Below, piece after piece: positions 43,086 to 53,475 of a stretch of DNA of 64,000 bases; position 1 is the first letter of the stretch, and the number at the start of each line of letters is the position of its first letter. The position numbers and the translations under genes were made by a program. The notes below the pieces were generated by a model. It saw nothing but the letters and a program-made list of their open reading frames with translations. It made no database searches and was not told the origin of the DNA. The stretch is from JACCXG01 sp963834305 (GTDB taxonomy: Bacteria > Acidobacteriota > Vicinamibacteria > Vicinamibacterales > 2-12-FULL-66-21): positions 1,054,001 through 1,118,000 of the forward strand of contig CAWIAX010000003.1 in the NCBI GenBank assembly GCA_963834305.1. Direction: 5' to 3'.

Positions 43086-46032
43086 ATGACGCCCACCGTC
43101 TGTCTCAAACTCATGCGCGCGCTCCTCTTTCTGGCGACAATGGTTGGGCTCACAGCGGCGGCGCAGTCGCAGTCCCCACCCCCCGACCCCGAATTTCACG
43201 GTGAACTGGCATCCGAGCCTGACGTTCAATCTCTGGCCGGGTGACTTCAACGGCGACGGGCGCACCGATCTGGTGGCCGCCACCGACGCGTCGCCGTATC
43301 CGCGGAACCCGCAGCCGGGCACTCTCGTGCTCGCGCTCGGACGGGGGGACGGCACGTTCATGGCGCCGGTAACGCTCGGCCTCGCCGCCCTGCCATTGAC
43401 GGCAAGCGACATCAACGCCGACGGTTTCGAAGATGTCGTGCTGCTGCGGGGCGGCTACCTCGAAGTGCTGCCCGGCAACGGCGACGGGACGTTCGACGCC
43501 CCGGTCGCGGTCGGCGTGCACCAGCCCTGGTACGAACTGCGCCTCTGGGCCCACGTTGCCGACTTCGACGGCAACGGCCACCGCGACATCGTCGTCACGG
43601 AGCCGTACGACACGGTGCGCATCTTCCGCGGCAACGGCGACTTCACGTTCCAGGCGCCCATCGAGCTGGCGACGCGGGGCGGCGGGTATCAACCGACCGA
43701 CGCCACGAGCGGCGACTTCAACGGCGACGGCCGCCGCGACCTCGCGGTGGTCAGCCAGAACGGCATCGATATCTTCATGAACACGGGTGGTGCCACGTTC
43801 GCCGCCTCGTTCATCGCCTTCTTTCCACTGACCGACATCACGACCCGCGACATGAATGGCGACGGCCGGCTCGACCTGATCGCCTCGCTCGGGAACTTCG
43901 AGCTCTTCGACTTCCTGCGGGATCCGGGGGAGGTCCTGATCTTCCTGGGTGGGGGGGACGGCACCTTTCAGCCGCCCGCGCGCTATCCGACCGGCGTCCA
44001 GGGCGCCATGTCCGTTGTCGTCGGCGACTTCAACGGCGACGGCTGGCTCGACGCAGCGACTGGAAACCGATCCGCCGTTTACGATGGCGACCTGTGGATG
44101 CACTTCTGGGACAGCGTGTCGATCCTGCCAGGAGACGGCAGCGGTCGATTGCTGACGGCCACGACATTCACGCTCGCTTCGGCGCCTCCCGAGATGCACG
44201 TGCTGGATCCGCTCTATCCCTTCCAGAACTTCCAGCACCAGCTCAACACGTCCGATCTCGACGGCAATCGCCGCACGGACCTGATCGCCTCGCCCGCGGT
44301 CACCCTGCTCAACCGCCCCGCGGCGCCGAATCGTGCTCCATCGGCCTTTGCTGGTCCGGACAGGACCGAGTTCTCGTCCGACTACGCGGTCGAGCTCAGA
44401 GGGGAAGCGACGGACCCGGACCGTCACTGGCTCGACTACACCTGGACGGACGAGACCGGGCAGGTGATCAGCCGGTGGCCCTGGGTCATGCGGTATCTGG
44501 AGCGGGGGACGACTCGCACTTACACGTTGACCGTGAGCGACCGGCACGGCGGCACGTCCACTGATTCGGTCACGGTGCATCTCCCCCGTGGGTCCTCGGA
44601 CGGGGATCCGGTCATCGACTTTCAGCGGCCGAACCCGTCCGAGCCGGTCGTGCGGGGAGTTCCGTATCCGGTCGTCTGGACCGCCTATGGTGCCACCGAC
44701 ATCCTCGAGGGCTATTCGCTCTCGTACTCCAGCGACGACGGCCGGACGTTCGTGCCGGTGCCCGGGTGCCAGAACCTCGCCGCGAGCGCACGGCAATGCC
44801 TGTGGCAGAACCCGGGACCCGTCACCAGCACGGGCCTCCTGCGACTGGTCGCGCCCGGAGGCGGGCGGAACTGGATCGCCCTTTCGTCGCGCTTCGCGAT
44901 TGCCGGCGTGCCGCCGGGATGGACGAGCGCGGACATCGGCGCCGTCGGCGCGGCGGGCAGCGCGGGGTTTGCCGCAGGCGTGTGGACGGTAGCGGGCTCG
45001 GGCGCAGACATCTGGGGCACGGCCGACGAGTTCCGCTACTTGTATCGCGAGGTCAGCGGCACGTTCACCGTCACGGCGCGGGTCCGCAGCATCGAGGACC
45101 TGAACCGCTGGGTGAAAGCCGGCCTGATGATCCGTGAAGGCCTCTCGCCAGGCGCCCGTCATGCCTCTCTCTTTGCCACGCCGACGACCGCGCGTGGCAT
45201 CGCGTTCCAGCGGCGCACCGCCACCAACGGCGCCAGCACCCACACCGCCGGGCCGTCCGTCGCGCCGCCGGGGTGGCTGCGGCTCGGCCGCATCGGCGAC
45301 ACGATCAGCGCCTACTACCGCCCGTCGCCGGGCGTCTCCTGGACACTGGTGGGCCGCCAGACGCTGGCCGGTTTGCCGTCATCGGTCCACGTCGGCCTCG
45401 CGGTGAGCAGCCATGTGGATGGTTCGCTGGCGACCGCCGCGTTCGACAACGTGCAGGTGGAAACGGAGCTGTTCGACAGCTCGCAGGACGTTGGCGCCGT
45501 GGGGATCGCCGGCGGCATGACGTTCGACGGAGTGGTGCACGAGGTGCGCGCCTCGGGCGCCGACATCTGGGGCACGGCGGATGCGTTCCACGCCGTGCGC
45601 AGCCCCGGCCATTACGGCTCGGAGAGCGAGATCACGGCACGGGTGCGCTCGGTCGCGAATACCTACCCTGGGCGAAGGCGGGCGTGATGTTTCGCGAAGG
45701 CAACGTCCACCACGTGCAGGCGCCGCACGTCATGGTCGTGGTGACGCCGGGTCGGGGAGTGGCCATGCAGTACCGGCCCGCTTACGGCGCGGCCACGATC
45801 CAGGTCGGGCTCAGCGCCGGCACGGCGCCGGAGTGGGTGCGGCTCGCCCGGTCCGGGAACACTTTCACGGGTTACGCGTCCGAGGACGGCATCACGTGGC
45901 GGGCGCTCGGCACCGTCACCGTCGACTACCCGCCAACCGAACCGGTCCTGGCGGTGACGAGCCACGACAACTCGGCGCTCACGACGGCCATGTTCGAGAA
46001 CGTCGAGGCCCGCACCTCGCGCGAGCCAGTAA
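43086..46032 (+). CDS. Large secreted FG-GAP propeller / Ig-like / tandem DUF1349-like protein (frameshifted)
   Basis: A multidomain secreted protein of about 980 residues. ATG 43086 opens a signal peptide (RALLFLATMVGLTAAAQ). An indel in the C run at 43,179-43,190 separates it from the main frame. Seven FG-GAP/VCBS repeats follow, each with a calcium-binding DxDGDG-type loop: GDFNGDGRTD, SDINADGFED, ADFDGNGHRD, GDFNGDGRRD, RDMNGDGRLD, GDFNGDGWLD, SDLDGNRRTD. Next are a PKD/Ig-like domain (about 44,330-44,580), a second Ig-like domain, and two tandem DUF1349-like lectin-fold domains (44,920-45,470; 45,480-46,020), each with SGADIWGTAD. A missing base near 45,665 splits the second. TAA 46030 is the likely stop after another indel. 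Probably a cell-surface or matrix protein. Confidence 0.82.
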
Positions 46033-46036
46033 GGCG

Positions 46037-46079
46037 CCGGCCTGCTGGCCGGAAGGAGAAGGGGGCCCCGGCGGCCCCC
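46037..46079. terminator. Tandem hairpins between convergent genes
   Basis: Two perfect stems lie in the 60-base gap between the FG-GAP gene and TonB receptor 4. CCGGCC-TGCT-GGCCGG spans 46037-46052, and GGGGGCC-CCGGC-GGCCCCC spans 46061-46079. They probably end transcription from both sides. No T-run follows either. Confidence 0.6.
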
Positions 46080-46092
46080 TCCCGTGTGCGTG

Positions 46093-49000
46093 TCAGAACC
46101 GAAGCCGGGCGCCGAGGAACGCCCGGCGCGGCGTCACCCACTGAATCGCGCTCGCCGAACCCCTTGTTGCCCAGTCCGGCCACCAGGTCCTGGTTGCGCA
46201 CGGCGCCCTGGTTGTCGGCGATGTTGAAGATGTCCACGAACAGTTCGGCGGTGAGACCGCCGTGCAGCCGCCGGATGTACTGCGCGCGCAGGTCGAGCGT
46301 GCCGTAGGACGGATTGGTCAGCGCGCCGACGGTGTTCGGCGCAATCCAGCGGCTCGTGATGCCGGCGAACTCGAACGCCGTTCGCGTCACCCGGATCGGC
46401 AGGTTGCGGCTCGACGCCAGGAAGGTGCGGCTGGCCACGGTGCCGGAGTTCCAGTTGAAGGTCGCCGCCGAGCTGCAGCCCGCATGTCGAAGGTGTAGGA
46501 ACCGCCGCCCTTGACCAGGTGCGTGATCGTCCCCGGCTGCGACCGAACTGGTTCGGCGCGCGCGGGATCGAGGAAGATCACGTCGCCCTGGAAGTCGGCG
46601 TTGCGAGTCGGAGTTGGTGTTGCCCTTCGGCGTCGTTCCAGTTGTACGACACCAGCGCCTGCCAGCGGTCGCAGAAGCGCTTGCGGAACACGAACTCGAG
46701 CCCCTGGTAGTTGCGCTTGCCGCCGGCGAGCGTCGCGATGACGAAGTTCGACCCGGGGTTCTCGGTGTAGCCGAAGTAGTCGAGCCCCAGGAACAGCGAG
46801 TTCGGGTGCGTCGATCGGGCCCGGGTAGTGGATCTCGCCGTCCTGCGCCGTCGCATAGAGCTCGAGGTCGTAGTCCTCGAGGATGTCGCGCGTGCGGCGG
46901 TTGAAGTAGATCGCGCTCGAAGCTCATGCTCCGGCCGAGGTCGACCTCGTACCCGAACTGCGAGTCGTCGGTGTACGGCGTCTGGGTGGTCGGCGCGAAG
47001 AACGCGTCCTGCGACCGTCGGGCCGCCGCGCGTGCGGTAGGTGACCCACTCGCCGAGGACGTAGACCTGCTCCTCGAGGACCGAGCCGGTGAGCGTGCCG
47101 GCGAAGTTGGTCATGTTGTTGCGGATCGGATCGTAGTAGCGGCCGTAGTAGGCCGACACCTTGTGGCGGCCGTCGCCGAGCAGGTCGTAGACGGCGCTCA
47201 GGCGCGGCGCGAACTCCCACTCGAAGGTGAAGATGTTCTCGCCGGTCGTCGCGAAGTGCTTCCACTGCTCGGCGCGCACGCCGAGGTTGACCGTGAAGCC
47301 GGTTGAACGCCGCCACGGGTCCTGCGACGAAGAAGCTCAGGCCCTCCGAGCGGGTCTCCTGCGGCCCGGTCGCCGACTGGAACGTGCGGTCGTAGTTGAT
47401 CTGGTCGTCCGGGTTGCCGGCGGTGCTGTTGAAGATCAGCCGCGCGCCGAGCTCGGCCGGCGTGATCGTGCCGTCGCGGTTGGCTGTCGAAGGCGTGTAG
47501 AAGCGCGCCCGGTCGGCAGCGCGTCGATGGTGCGGATGAAGCCGCCGAAGTCGCTCGGGTTCGGAGTCGAACGGCAGGCGGTCCAGGTGCTGCCGGTCGC
47601 GCCCGCGATGTCGGCGCCGTGACGCCGGCGCCGAGGTAGCGGCTCGAGATCGATCGTGAGCGCCCGTCGACGTAGATCGTGTCGCGGAAGTTGTCGTTCT
47701 GCGACCACTCCACCCCGCCCTTGAAGGTGTGCTGGCCGACGTTCGTACCGCAGGGCGCCGCGGACGCCCGGGTGTCGCGCTGGTCGAGGAGGTCCTGGCC
47801 GAAGCCGCCGAGCTGCTCGTCGGCGAGCGTCCGGGAATCGGCGTCGCTGGAAGATCACGTCGTTGCGCGGCTCGCGGATCGCCGAGAAGTCCGAGACCTC
47901 GCCGTTGTGCTTGTTGATACGCCGATCTCGAACAGCAGGTTGCCGCACACGCGCGTGTAGTTGCCGGCGTAGTGGTTGCCGCCCTGCTCGCGCGCGCGAT
48001 CGCGCTCGTTGGTGATGTCGCGATCGCGGCGGCCGGTGATGTCGGTCGGGTCGCTGAGGAACGTGAAGCTCGAGCAGGTCGCGCGTCGTCGGCGCCCACG
48101 TGCCCTTCGCAAAGCCCTGGTGCTGCGCGTTGTCCACCGTGCGCAGGAACTGTTGCGTGTCGAGGCTCGTCACGTCGTCCTTCGCGTTCAGGTAGCGGTA
48201 GCTGCCGAAGAACCAGGCCTGGTCCTGCAGGAGCGGGCCGCCGATGGTGAACGCCGTGTCCCGGTCGAGAAATCTCCCGCCGGCCGTTCTCGTTCTCGGC
48301 GACCAGCTGATCGTTCTGGAAGAAGTAGTTGACCGAGCCGGGGAAGGTGTTGCTGCCCGACTTGGTGATCACGTTCGAGATGAGGCCCGGGACGCCGACG
48401 TACTCCGCCGGAATGCCGCCGGTGATGACCTTCTGCTCCTGGATGATCTCGGTGTTGAGGTTGGCGCCGAAGGTGCCGGTGCACCGGGTCGGTCACGTTG
48501 ATGCCGTCGAAGTAGTAGATGTTGTCGCTCGACACGCCGAGGTCGCCGCCGATGTCGCTGTAGTTGAGCCCGACGCGGGCGGCCGGGTTGCCGGGATCTG
48601 CGGATCGTCGGGCAGCACGCCCGGGCACCAGCTGCAGATAGCTCTGATAGCTGCGGCCGGTGGGCAGCGACTCGGTCAGCTGCAGGGTGATGTCCTGTCC
48701 GGTATGGCGCGTGCTGACGTCGACGACCGGCGACTCCACCGACACCTGGACCTGCTCGGTCAGCGGCCAGGGCGAGCGTGATCGGCACGCTGGTCGTCTG
48801 ACCGGTGCGCACGAGCAGCTGCTCCGCTTGACCGCGCTGAAGCCCGTCAGCTCGGTCGTGATCTCGTAAGCGCCGAGGGCGCCAGCGCTTCGAGCGTCGC
48901 CACGCCTTCGTCGTTGGTCACCGCGGTCCGGCGGGTGACGGTGTCCGACGCGCTGGCCGTGACCGGCACGCCGGGGAGTCGCGCGCCGCTCTGATCGACG

Positions 49001-49104
49001 ACGACGACTTCGATCGAGCCGGTCGTCGCCACCTGTGCAGCGGCGGGCTGGGCCAGGACGATGAGTCCGACGGCTGCCAGCGCTGCTGTCAGCAGTCTCG
49101 TCAT
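46093..49104 (-). CDS. Oar-like TonB-dependent outer-membrane receptor 4 (heavily frameshifted)
   Basis: About 1,000 residues of an Oar-type receptor, broken by ten or more indels. ATG 49104 has a strong AAGGAG site and a signal peptide (LAAVGLIVLAQPAAAQ), then the regulatory-like domain (GSIEVVVVDQSGARLPGVPV). Plug-like pieces in different frames include VQVSVESPVVDVSTRHTG, LTESLPTGRSYQSYLQLVPG and VTDP-like segments. Barrel pieces include SAVYDLLGDGRHKVSAYYGR and YGTLDLRAQYIRRLHGG. In the third frame the end AIQWVTPRRAFLGARLRF-stop at 46093 gives the expected terminal Phe. The many breaks, mostly lost or gained single G or C, fit poor sequence quality better than gene decay, since codons between breaks are well preserved. 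Confidence 0.78.
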
Positions 49105-49657
49105 GGGTTGTGCTCCTTGCTTGGTTCGGCGCGCAGGGTCCGGCTTGTCGCAGCCGCGAAATCGTTCCCACCCGGGTGGAGTTGTCCGCAGCCGTTCAGC
49201 CCCGGCCGATGCGCACGGTTATCGCCTCGCCGCCCCGGTCGGGCAGCGCCGCCATCCTGGCCGCTGATATGAGTGGAACGGCCTGCGAGCCCGCAGCGGG
49301 TGCGGGTCGCGACGGCTCTAGGCGATCTCGGGAGCAGGATCGGTGCCACGGCCCAGGGCGCCGTGTGCCTCGAGATACGCCATCAACGAGTCCGGACGGA
49401 ATCCGGATGCTTGGAGCTACAACTGGATGGATCCTTCGAGGTCCAATCGATTGGAGGGCCCGCTGCTGCGCGTCTGTGCGAGGGCACGATGCCGTTGCGA
49501 CCGGTCGCGGCGGCGCGTGTCGCCGTTCCCCTTGACAACCTCTGCGGTGCGGAGATAAGCAGCGGCCTCCACCACTTTAAGCCGACGCCCGGCGGCTGAC
49601 TGGGAACAGGCGGCAGCGACCGCGCCTCGAGTGACGGCAGCGCGGAGCGGGCGGCTG
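49105..49657. other. 553-base region without a confident gene
   Basis: The gap lies between receptor 4 (start 49104) and doxX (stop 49658). A plus-strand open frame at 49273-49599 (108 residues, containing VCLEIRHQRVR and GCLELQLDGSFEVQS) has strand-like stretches but no ribosome site or family and is left uncalled. TTGACA (49532-49537) followed after 16 bases by GATAAG (49554-49559) resembles a promoter reading rightwards, antisense to doxX. Indel density around here is high, so a short broken gene could be hidden. Confidence 0.4.
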
Positions 49658-50056
49658 TTACCGCCTGCCGGGCTTGCGCCGCAGCGCGTCGACGCTCCAT
49701 TCCCCGGACCCTGCCGCCGCGAAGTAGAGGAAGACGAAGCAATAGAGTGCGGCGAGCTCGCCGCCGTTGAGCAGCGGCCAGATGCCGCGCGGCGCGTGCG
49801 CCTGAAAGTACACGACCGCCATTTCCCCCGAGGCGAGAAAGGCGATCGGGCTGGTGAAGAGCCCGACCATGATCAGCGCCCCCCCGAACACCTCGATGAC
49901 GCCGGCCCACCAGATCTGCGTCATGAACTCCGCCGGCGCGGCGCGGCCCCAGCCGCCGACCAGCTTCGGCAGGCCGTGCAGCAGGAACAGCAACCCGGTT
50001 GCGATGCGAAAGAGGGCGTAGATGGAGGTGCGGTAGCGGCCGAGAACGGTCTGCAT
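49658..50056 (-). CDS. DoxX-family inner-membrane protein
   Basis: A 132-residue DoxX/DoxD-type protein with four hydrophobic segments: ALFRIATGLLFLLHGLPKL (with the typical HGLPKL motif), GVIEVFGGALIMVGLF, AFLASGEMAVVYFQAH and AALYCFVFLYFAAA. DoxX-like proteins are linked to quinone and redox homeostasis in the membrane but lack a defined reaction in most bacteria. It is divergent from the dehydratase gene at 50.2 kb and has an intact frame in a badly broken neighbourhood. Confidence 0.92.
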   Translation of the reverse strand: MQTVLGRYRTSIYALFRIATGLLFLLHGLPKLVGGWGRAAPAEFMTQIWWAGVIEVFGGALIMVGLFTSPIAFLASGEMAVVYFQAHAPRGIWPLLNGGELAALYCFVFLYFAAAGSGEWSVDALRRKPGRR

Positions 50057-50205
50057 GTTCTGCTCCGTATGGTGATGGCGCGGGGCGCTGCCAGCATGTC
50101 TACGCCAGCCCCGCCGGGAGCCGCTTAGCGGGCTCCGTGTCGGCCAGCGGCAGCGGCTGTGGAGTGCGGACGCTCGCCTTCCGGAGACGTCGGGTGTGTC
50201 CCACG

Positions 50206-51420
50206 ATGCAGCTTCGATCGCGGTCGCTTTTTCGCGCGGTCTTTGGCACCGGTGCCCTGTACCGCCTGAGTGCCGCGTTCACCTGCCCGCGCACCGATGC
50301 GGCGCGCCCGGCCCGAATGACAACATCAAAGTGACGAAGATCGAAACCTTCGTCCTGAAGAATTCGTGGGTCTTCGTCAAGATCTCGACCGACGCCGGCG
50401 TCACCGGCTGGGGCGAGATGCTGAAGGACGACGCGAAGGCCTGCGCGGCGGGGGCGCTGGAGGTCGGGCACTACCTGATCGGGCAGGACCCGTGCCGGGT
50501 GACGCATCACTGGCAGGCGATTCACCGCGGCGCGTTCTATCGCGGCGGACCGATCAAGACGGCCATCTCCGAGCGGCATCGACCAGGCGCTGTGGGACAT
50601 CAAGGGCAAGGTGTTACGGCGTGCCGGTCTACAAGCTGCTCGGCGGGCCGACGCGGGACAGGGTGCGCGTCTATGGGCAGGTGAGCGACCAAGACGGGCG
50701 TGAACGCGATCAAGGTCGGACTGCGGGCGGACCAAGCGCGCGCCGGTCAAGTACAACGAGGGCCAGCAGTTCGTTGACGAGGTCGTGGAGCGGTTCAAGG
50801 CGCTGCGCGACGAAGGCGGGTCAACGGCGTCGATATCGGCGTCGAGTTCCACGGCGCGGTGCAGCCTCCGACGGCGATGCGGCTGATTCAAGGCGCTGGA
50901 ACCGTATTAATCCGAGGTTCTACGAGGAAATCGCGCAGGCGCAGAATGTCGACGTGATGGCGGAGATGGCGCGGAAGACGCACATCCCGATCGCGACCGG
51001 CGAGCGGATCTTCACCAAGTGGGGCTTCCGCGAGATTCTGGAGAAGCACGCGGCGACGATTCTGCAGCCGGATATTTGCTACGCCGGCGGCATCACCGAA
51101 TTGCGATGATCGCCGGGATGGCCGAGGCGTACTATACGCCGCTCGCGCCGCACAATCCGCAGGGGCCGTGCTCGCTGGCGGCGAGCCTGCAGACTGGCCG
51201 CCTCGATTCCCAACTTCCTGATTCAGGAGCGCGGCGACAACGAGTACTCCGACCTGCTGGCCAAACCGCTGCCGCCGCTGTCCAACGGCTACCGGCCGCT
51301 GCTGACCGATCCGGGCCTGGGCATCACGATCGACGAGAACAAGCTGATGCGCAGGTCGGCGAGCCGCGGCCTTACAGGACGGCGTATGATTCCGACGACG
51401 GCTCGGTGGTGGACTGGTAG
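50206..51420 (+). CDS. Galactonate-dehydratase-like mandelate racemase/enolase-superfamily protein (frameshifted)
   Basis: An acid-sugar dehydratase of the enolase superfamily, about 405 residues. ATG 50206 (MQLRSRSLFRAVFGTGALYR) gives a Tat-like or hydrophobic leader. The frame shifts near 50,310 into the N-terminal capping domain (KIETFVLKNSWVFVKISTDAG, VTGWGEMLKDDAK). Barrel pieces in three frames read QALWDIKGK, GVNAIKVGL, DIGVEFHG, IATGERIFTKWGFREILE, QPDICYAGGITE, APHNPQGPCSLAA and the tail YDSDDGSVVDW. GER, QPD and APHNP are the standard metal and catalytic blocks of the mandelate racemase group. At least five indels are present. Dehydration of galactonate or a similar acid is the best guess. 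Confidence 0.78.
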
Positions 51421-51422
51421 CG

Positions 51423-53027
51423 TCATCCGCGGCGAAGCGCCGGAAGAAGCTGTCCGCCTTCCACTGGGGCTTCGCCTGGTGATCGGCAATTGCCGCCGTG
51501 AGGTCGCCGACCAGCCGCGTGAACGTGATCGCGCGCCAGATTGACCGGCTGCTGCAGGTCGTCCGACGGCGCATGATACCGGTCCTTCGTCCAGGCCGCG
51601 CTGATTGCCGCCTCCGCTGACCCGGGCTGAAGCCTGACCTTCATCGCCAGCGCCGGGATCCCCTCCCTGATGAAGCTGTACTGGTCGGAGCGCGTAAAAC
51701 GGTTCCGCTCCGGCTGCGGATCCGCACTGACGCCGAGGCCGTTGCGTCTGGCCACCTCGCGGACGCGGTCGCCGAGATCCGACTTGTCCAGCCCGAGCAC
51801 CATCACCGACTTCATCGGGAACAGCGGCAGGAACATGTCCATGTTGATGTTGGCGACGATGCTGGCGCGCGGCACCGTGGGCGCGCCGGCGAAGTAGCGC
51901 GAGCCGAGCAGGCCGTGCTCCTCCGCGGCCACGGCCACGAACAGGATTGACCGTGCCGGCCGCGGCGTGCTGGCGGCGAGCGTCCGCGCCACCTCCAGCA
52001 GGGCTGGCGATGCCGGAGGCGTTGTCCATCGCGCCGTTGTAAGAGCTGTCGCCGTTGACCTCGGGGCCGATGCCGACGTGGTCGAGGTGCGCCGTCAGCA
52101 CGACGTGCTCGCCGGCCAGGGCCGGATTGCTGCCGGGCAGCAGCGCCGCCACGTTGTCGGCCTGCAGCGCGGACGTCTCGAGGGTGACCCGGGCGCGCAG
52201 CATCCCGTTGAGCGGGGAAACGCGGCAGCGTCCGGCGCGCGCCGGCAGCGTCCAGCAGCTCCTCCAGCGTGTGCCCGGAGCCCGCCAGCAGTTTGTCGGC
52301 GCTTGCCGGATTCACCGCCAGGGCGACCTGCATGCTGGCCAGGTCGTTGAAGCGGGGATTGACCAGCGTCATGACCGGGTTCAGCCCGGCGGCCCGACGT
52401 CTGCTCCCACGGCTGCTCGGACAAACGCGGGTTGGGGATGACGATGCTGCCGATCGCGCCCGCCTTCTCGAGCGCCTGCCAGCGGACGCCTGCCTGCTGG
52501 TAGTGCGCCGTCAGCGCGCCGGTAATCGCCGCGGTGCCGGCGAGGTAGACCGCCACCTTGCCCTTGAGGTCGATGCCGGCGAGGTCGTCGTGGCCCGTTT
52601 CCGGAGCGGAGAGTCCGTAGCCCACGAAGGCCATGGGCGCCTCGACCGACGGCGCCAGCCCCGCCCGCAGGTTGACCGTGACGTCGTCGCCGAACCGCAG
52701 CACGTCCTCACGGCCGTTGCGCACCAGCGCGATCCGCGACCGGTCCTCGGCGATGCGGCGCTCGGAGAAGGCAACTCTCTGGAGGTAGCCCGCCGTGCCG
52801 GCGGGCTTCAACCCCGCCTGCTCGAACTGCGCGACCACGTATTCGACGGCCTTGCGATAGCCTTCGCTCCCCGTCTGCCGCCCCTCGAGCGCATCGTCTG
52901 CGAGCGTCGTGACGTGGGCCCACCAGCGGGCCTGTGCGTCGCCGGCCGGGGCTGGGCTCTGGGCGAGAGCGGCGGTCGTGGCGAGTGCCGCGAGAACGGC
53001 GGCGGTCCGGACGGGTTTCGAGGTCAT
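51423..53027 (-). CDS. Secreted M28-family zinc aminopeptidase with PA domain (frameshifted)
   Basis: A zinc exopeptidase of about 530 residues. ATG 53027 starts a signal peptide (AAVLAALATTAALAQS). A helical region and PA-type insert (FVGYGLSAPETGHDDLAGID) precede the M28 catalytic core. Zinc ligands are visible in LTAHLDHVGIG (His, Asp), MDNASGI (Asp), VAAEEHGLLGS (Glu-Glu) and NINMDMF (Asp), with a late His in RYHAPSDDL. The frame changes near 52,400, 52,230, 51,990 and 51,560. The end is TGA 51423 or slightly further, as the tail RAITFTRLVGDLTAAIADHQ continues in another frame. It degrades peptides in the periplasm and diverges from the small secreted protein at 53.1 kb. Confidence 0.83.
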
Positions 53028-53057
53028 GGATTGATCGTACGGTGCCGGCGGACCGGA

Positions 53058-53063
53058 TATAAT
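53058..53063 (+). promoter_or_regulatory. Perfect -10 box, near-leaderless, for the small secreted protein
   Basis: A consensus TATAAT ends seven bases before the ATG at 53071, so the transcript would begin at or next to the start codon. The -35 region is weak. Confidence 0.55.
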
Positions 53064-53070
53064 CCGCGCC

Positions 53071-53466
53071 ATGCGAAACCTTTCTTTGCTGGCCGTGTTC
53101 CTCACGACGGCGGTCGTCGCGCTTCCGGCGCGCGGTGCCGCGGACGCCAGGCCTCAGGAGAAGCCTGCCGGCGTGGCCGGAACCTGGGCGCTCACCGTCG
53201 AGACTGCTGCGGGCACCGGCAGCCCGACACTGACGCTGACGCAGGACGGCGAGACGCTGGGGGGAAAGTACTCGTCGGAGGTCTTCGGCGAGCAGAAGGT
53301 GACCGGCACGCTCAAGGGCACAGCCATCACGTTCGGGTTCACGGGCGACGTGCAGGGAACCCGGGTGACCGTCACCTATACCGGGACGGTCGAGAACGGC
53401 ACGATGAAGGGCAAGGTCACGCTCGGCGACCTCGGCGAAGGGACGTTCACCGGCAGGAAGCGGTAG
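53071..53466 (+). CDS. Small secreted beta-rich protein of unknown function
   Basis: A 131-residue protein with a signal peptide (LLAVFLTTAVVALPARGA) and a body made of short alternating strands: GTWALTVETAAG, PTLTLTQDGETLGGKYSSE, VTGTLKGTAITFGFTG, TVTYTGTVENGTMKGKVTLG, GTFTGRKR. The repeated G-x-x-x-G-T pattern suggests a small beta-barrel or lipocalin-like fold, common in acidobacterial secreted proteins. It is divergent from the M28 peptidase and convergent with the TPR gene. No enzyme motif is seen. Confidence 0.85.
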   Translation: MRNLSLLAVFLTTAVVALPARGAADARPQEKPAGVAGTWALTVETAAGTGSPTLTLTQDGETLGGKYSSEVFGEQKVTGTLKGTAITFGFTGDVQGTRVTVTYTGTVENGTMKGKVTLGDLGEGTFTGRKR

Positions 53467-53475
53467 CTGCCGGCG

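Noticed and set aside
49273..49599. Plus-strand open frame of 108 codons
   Set aside because: Some strand-like stretches, but no start signal or family, and it sits in an indel-rich region; kept as unassigned.
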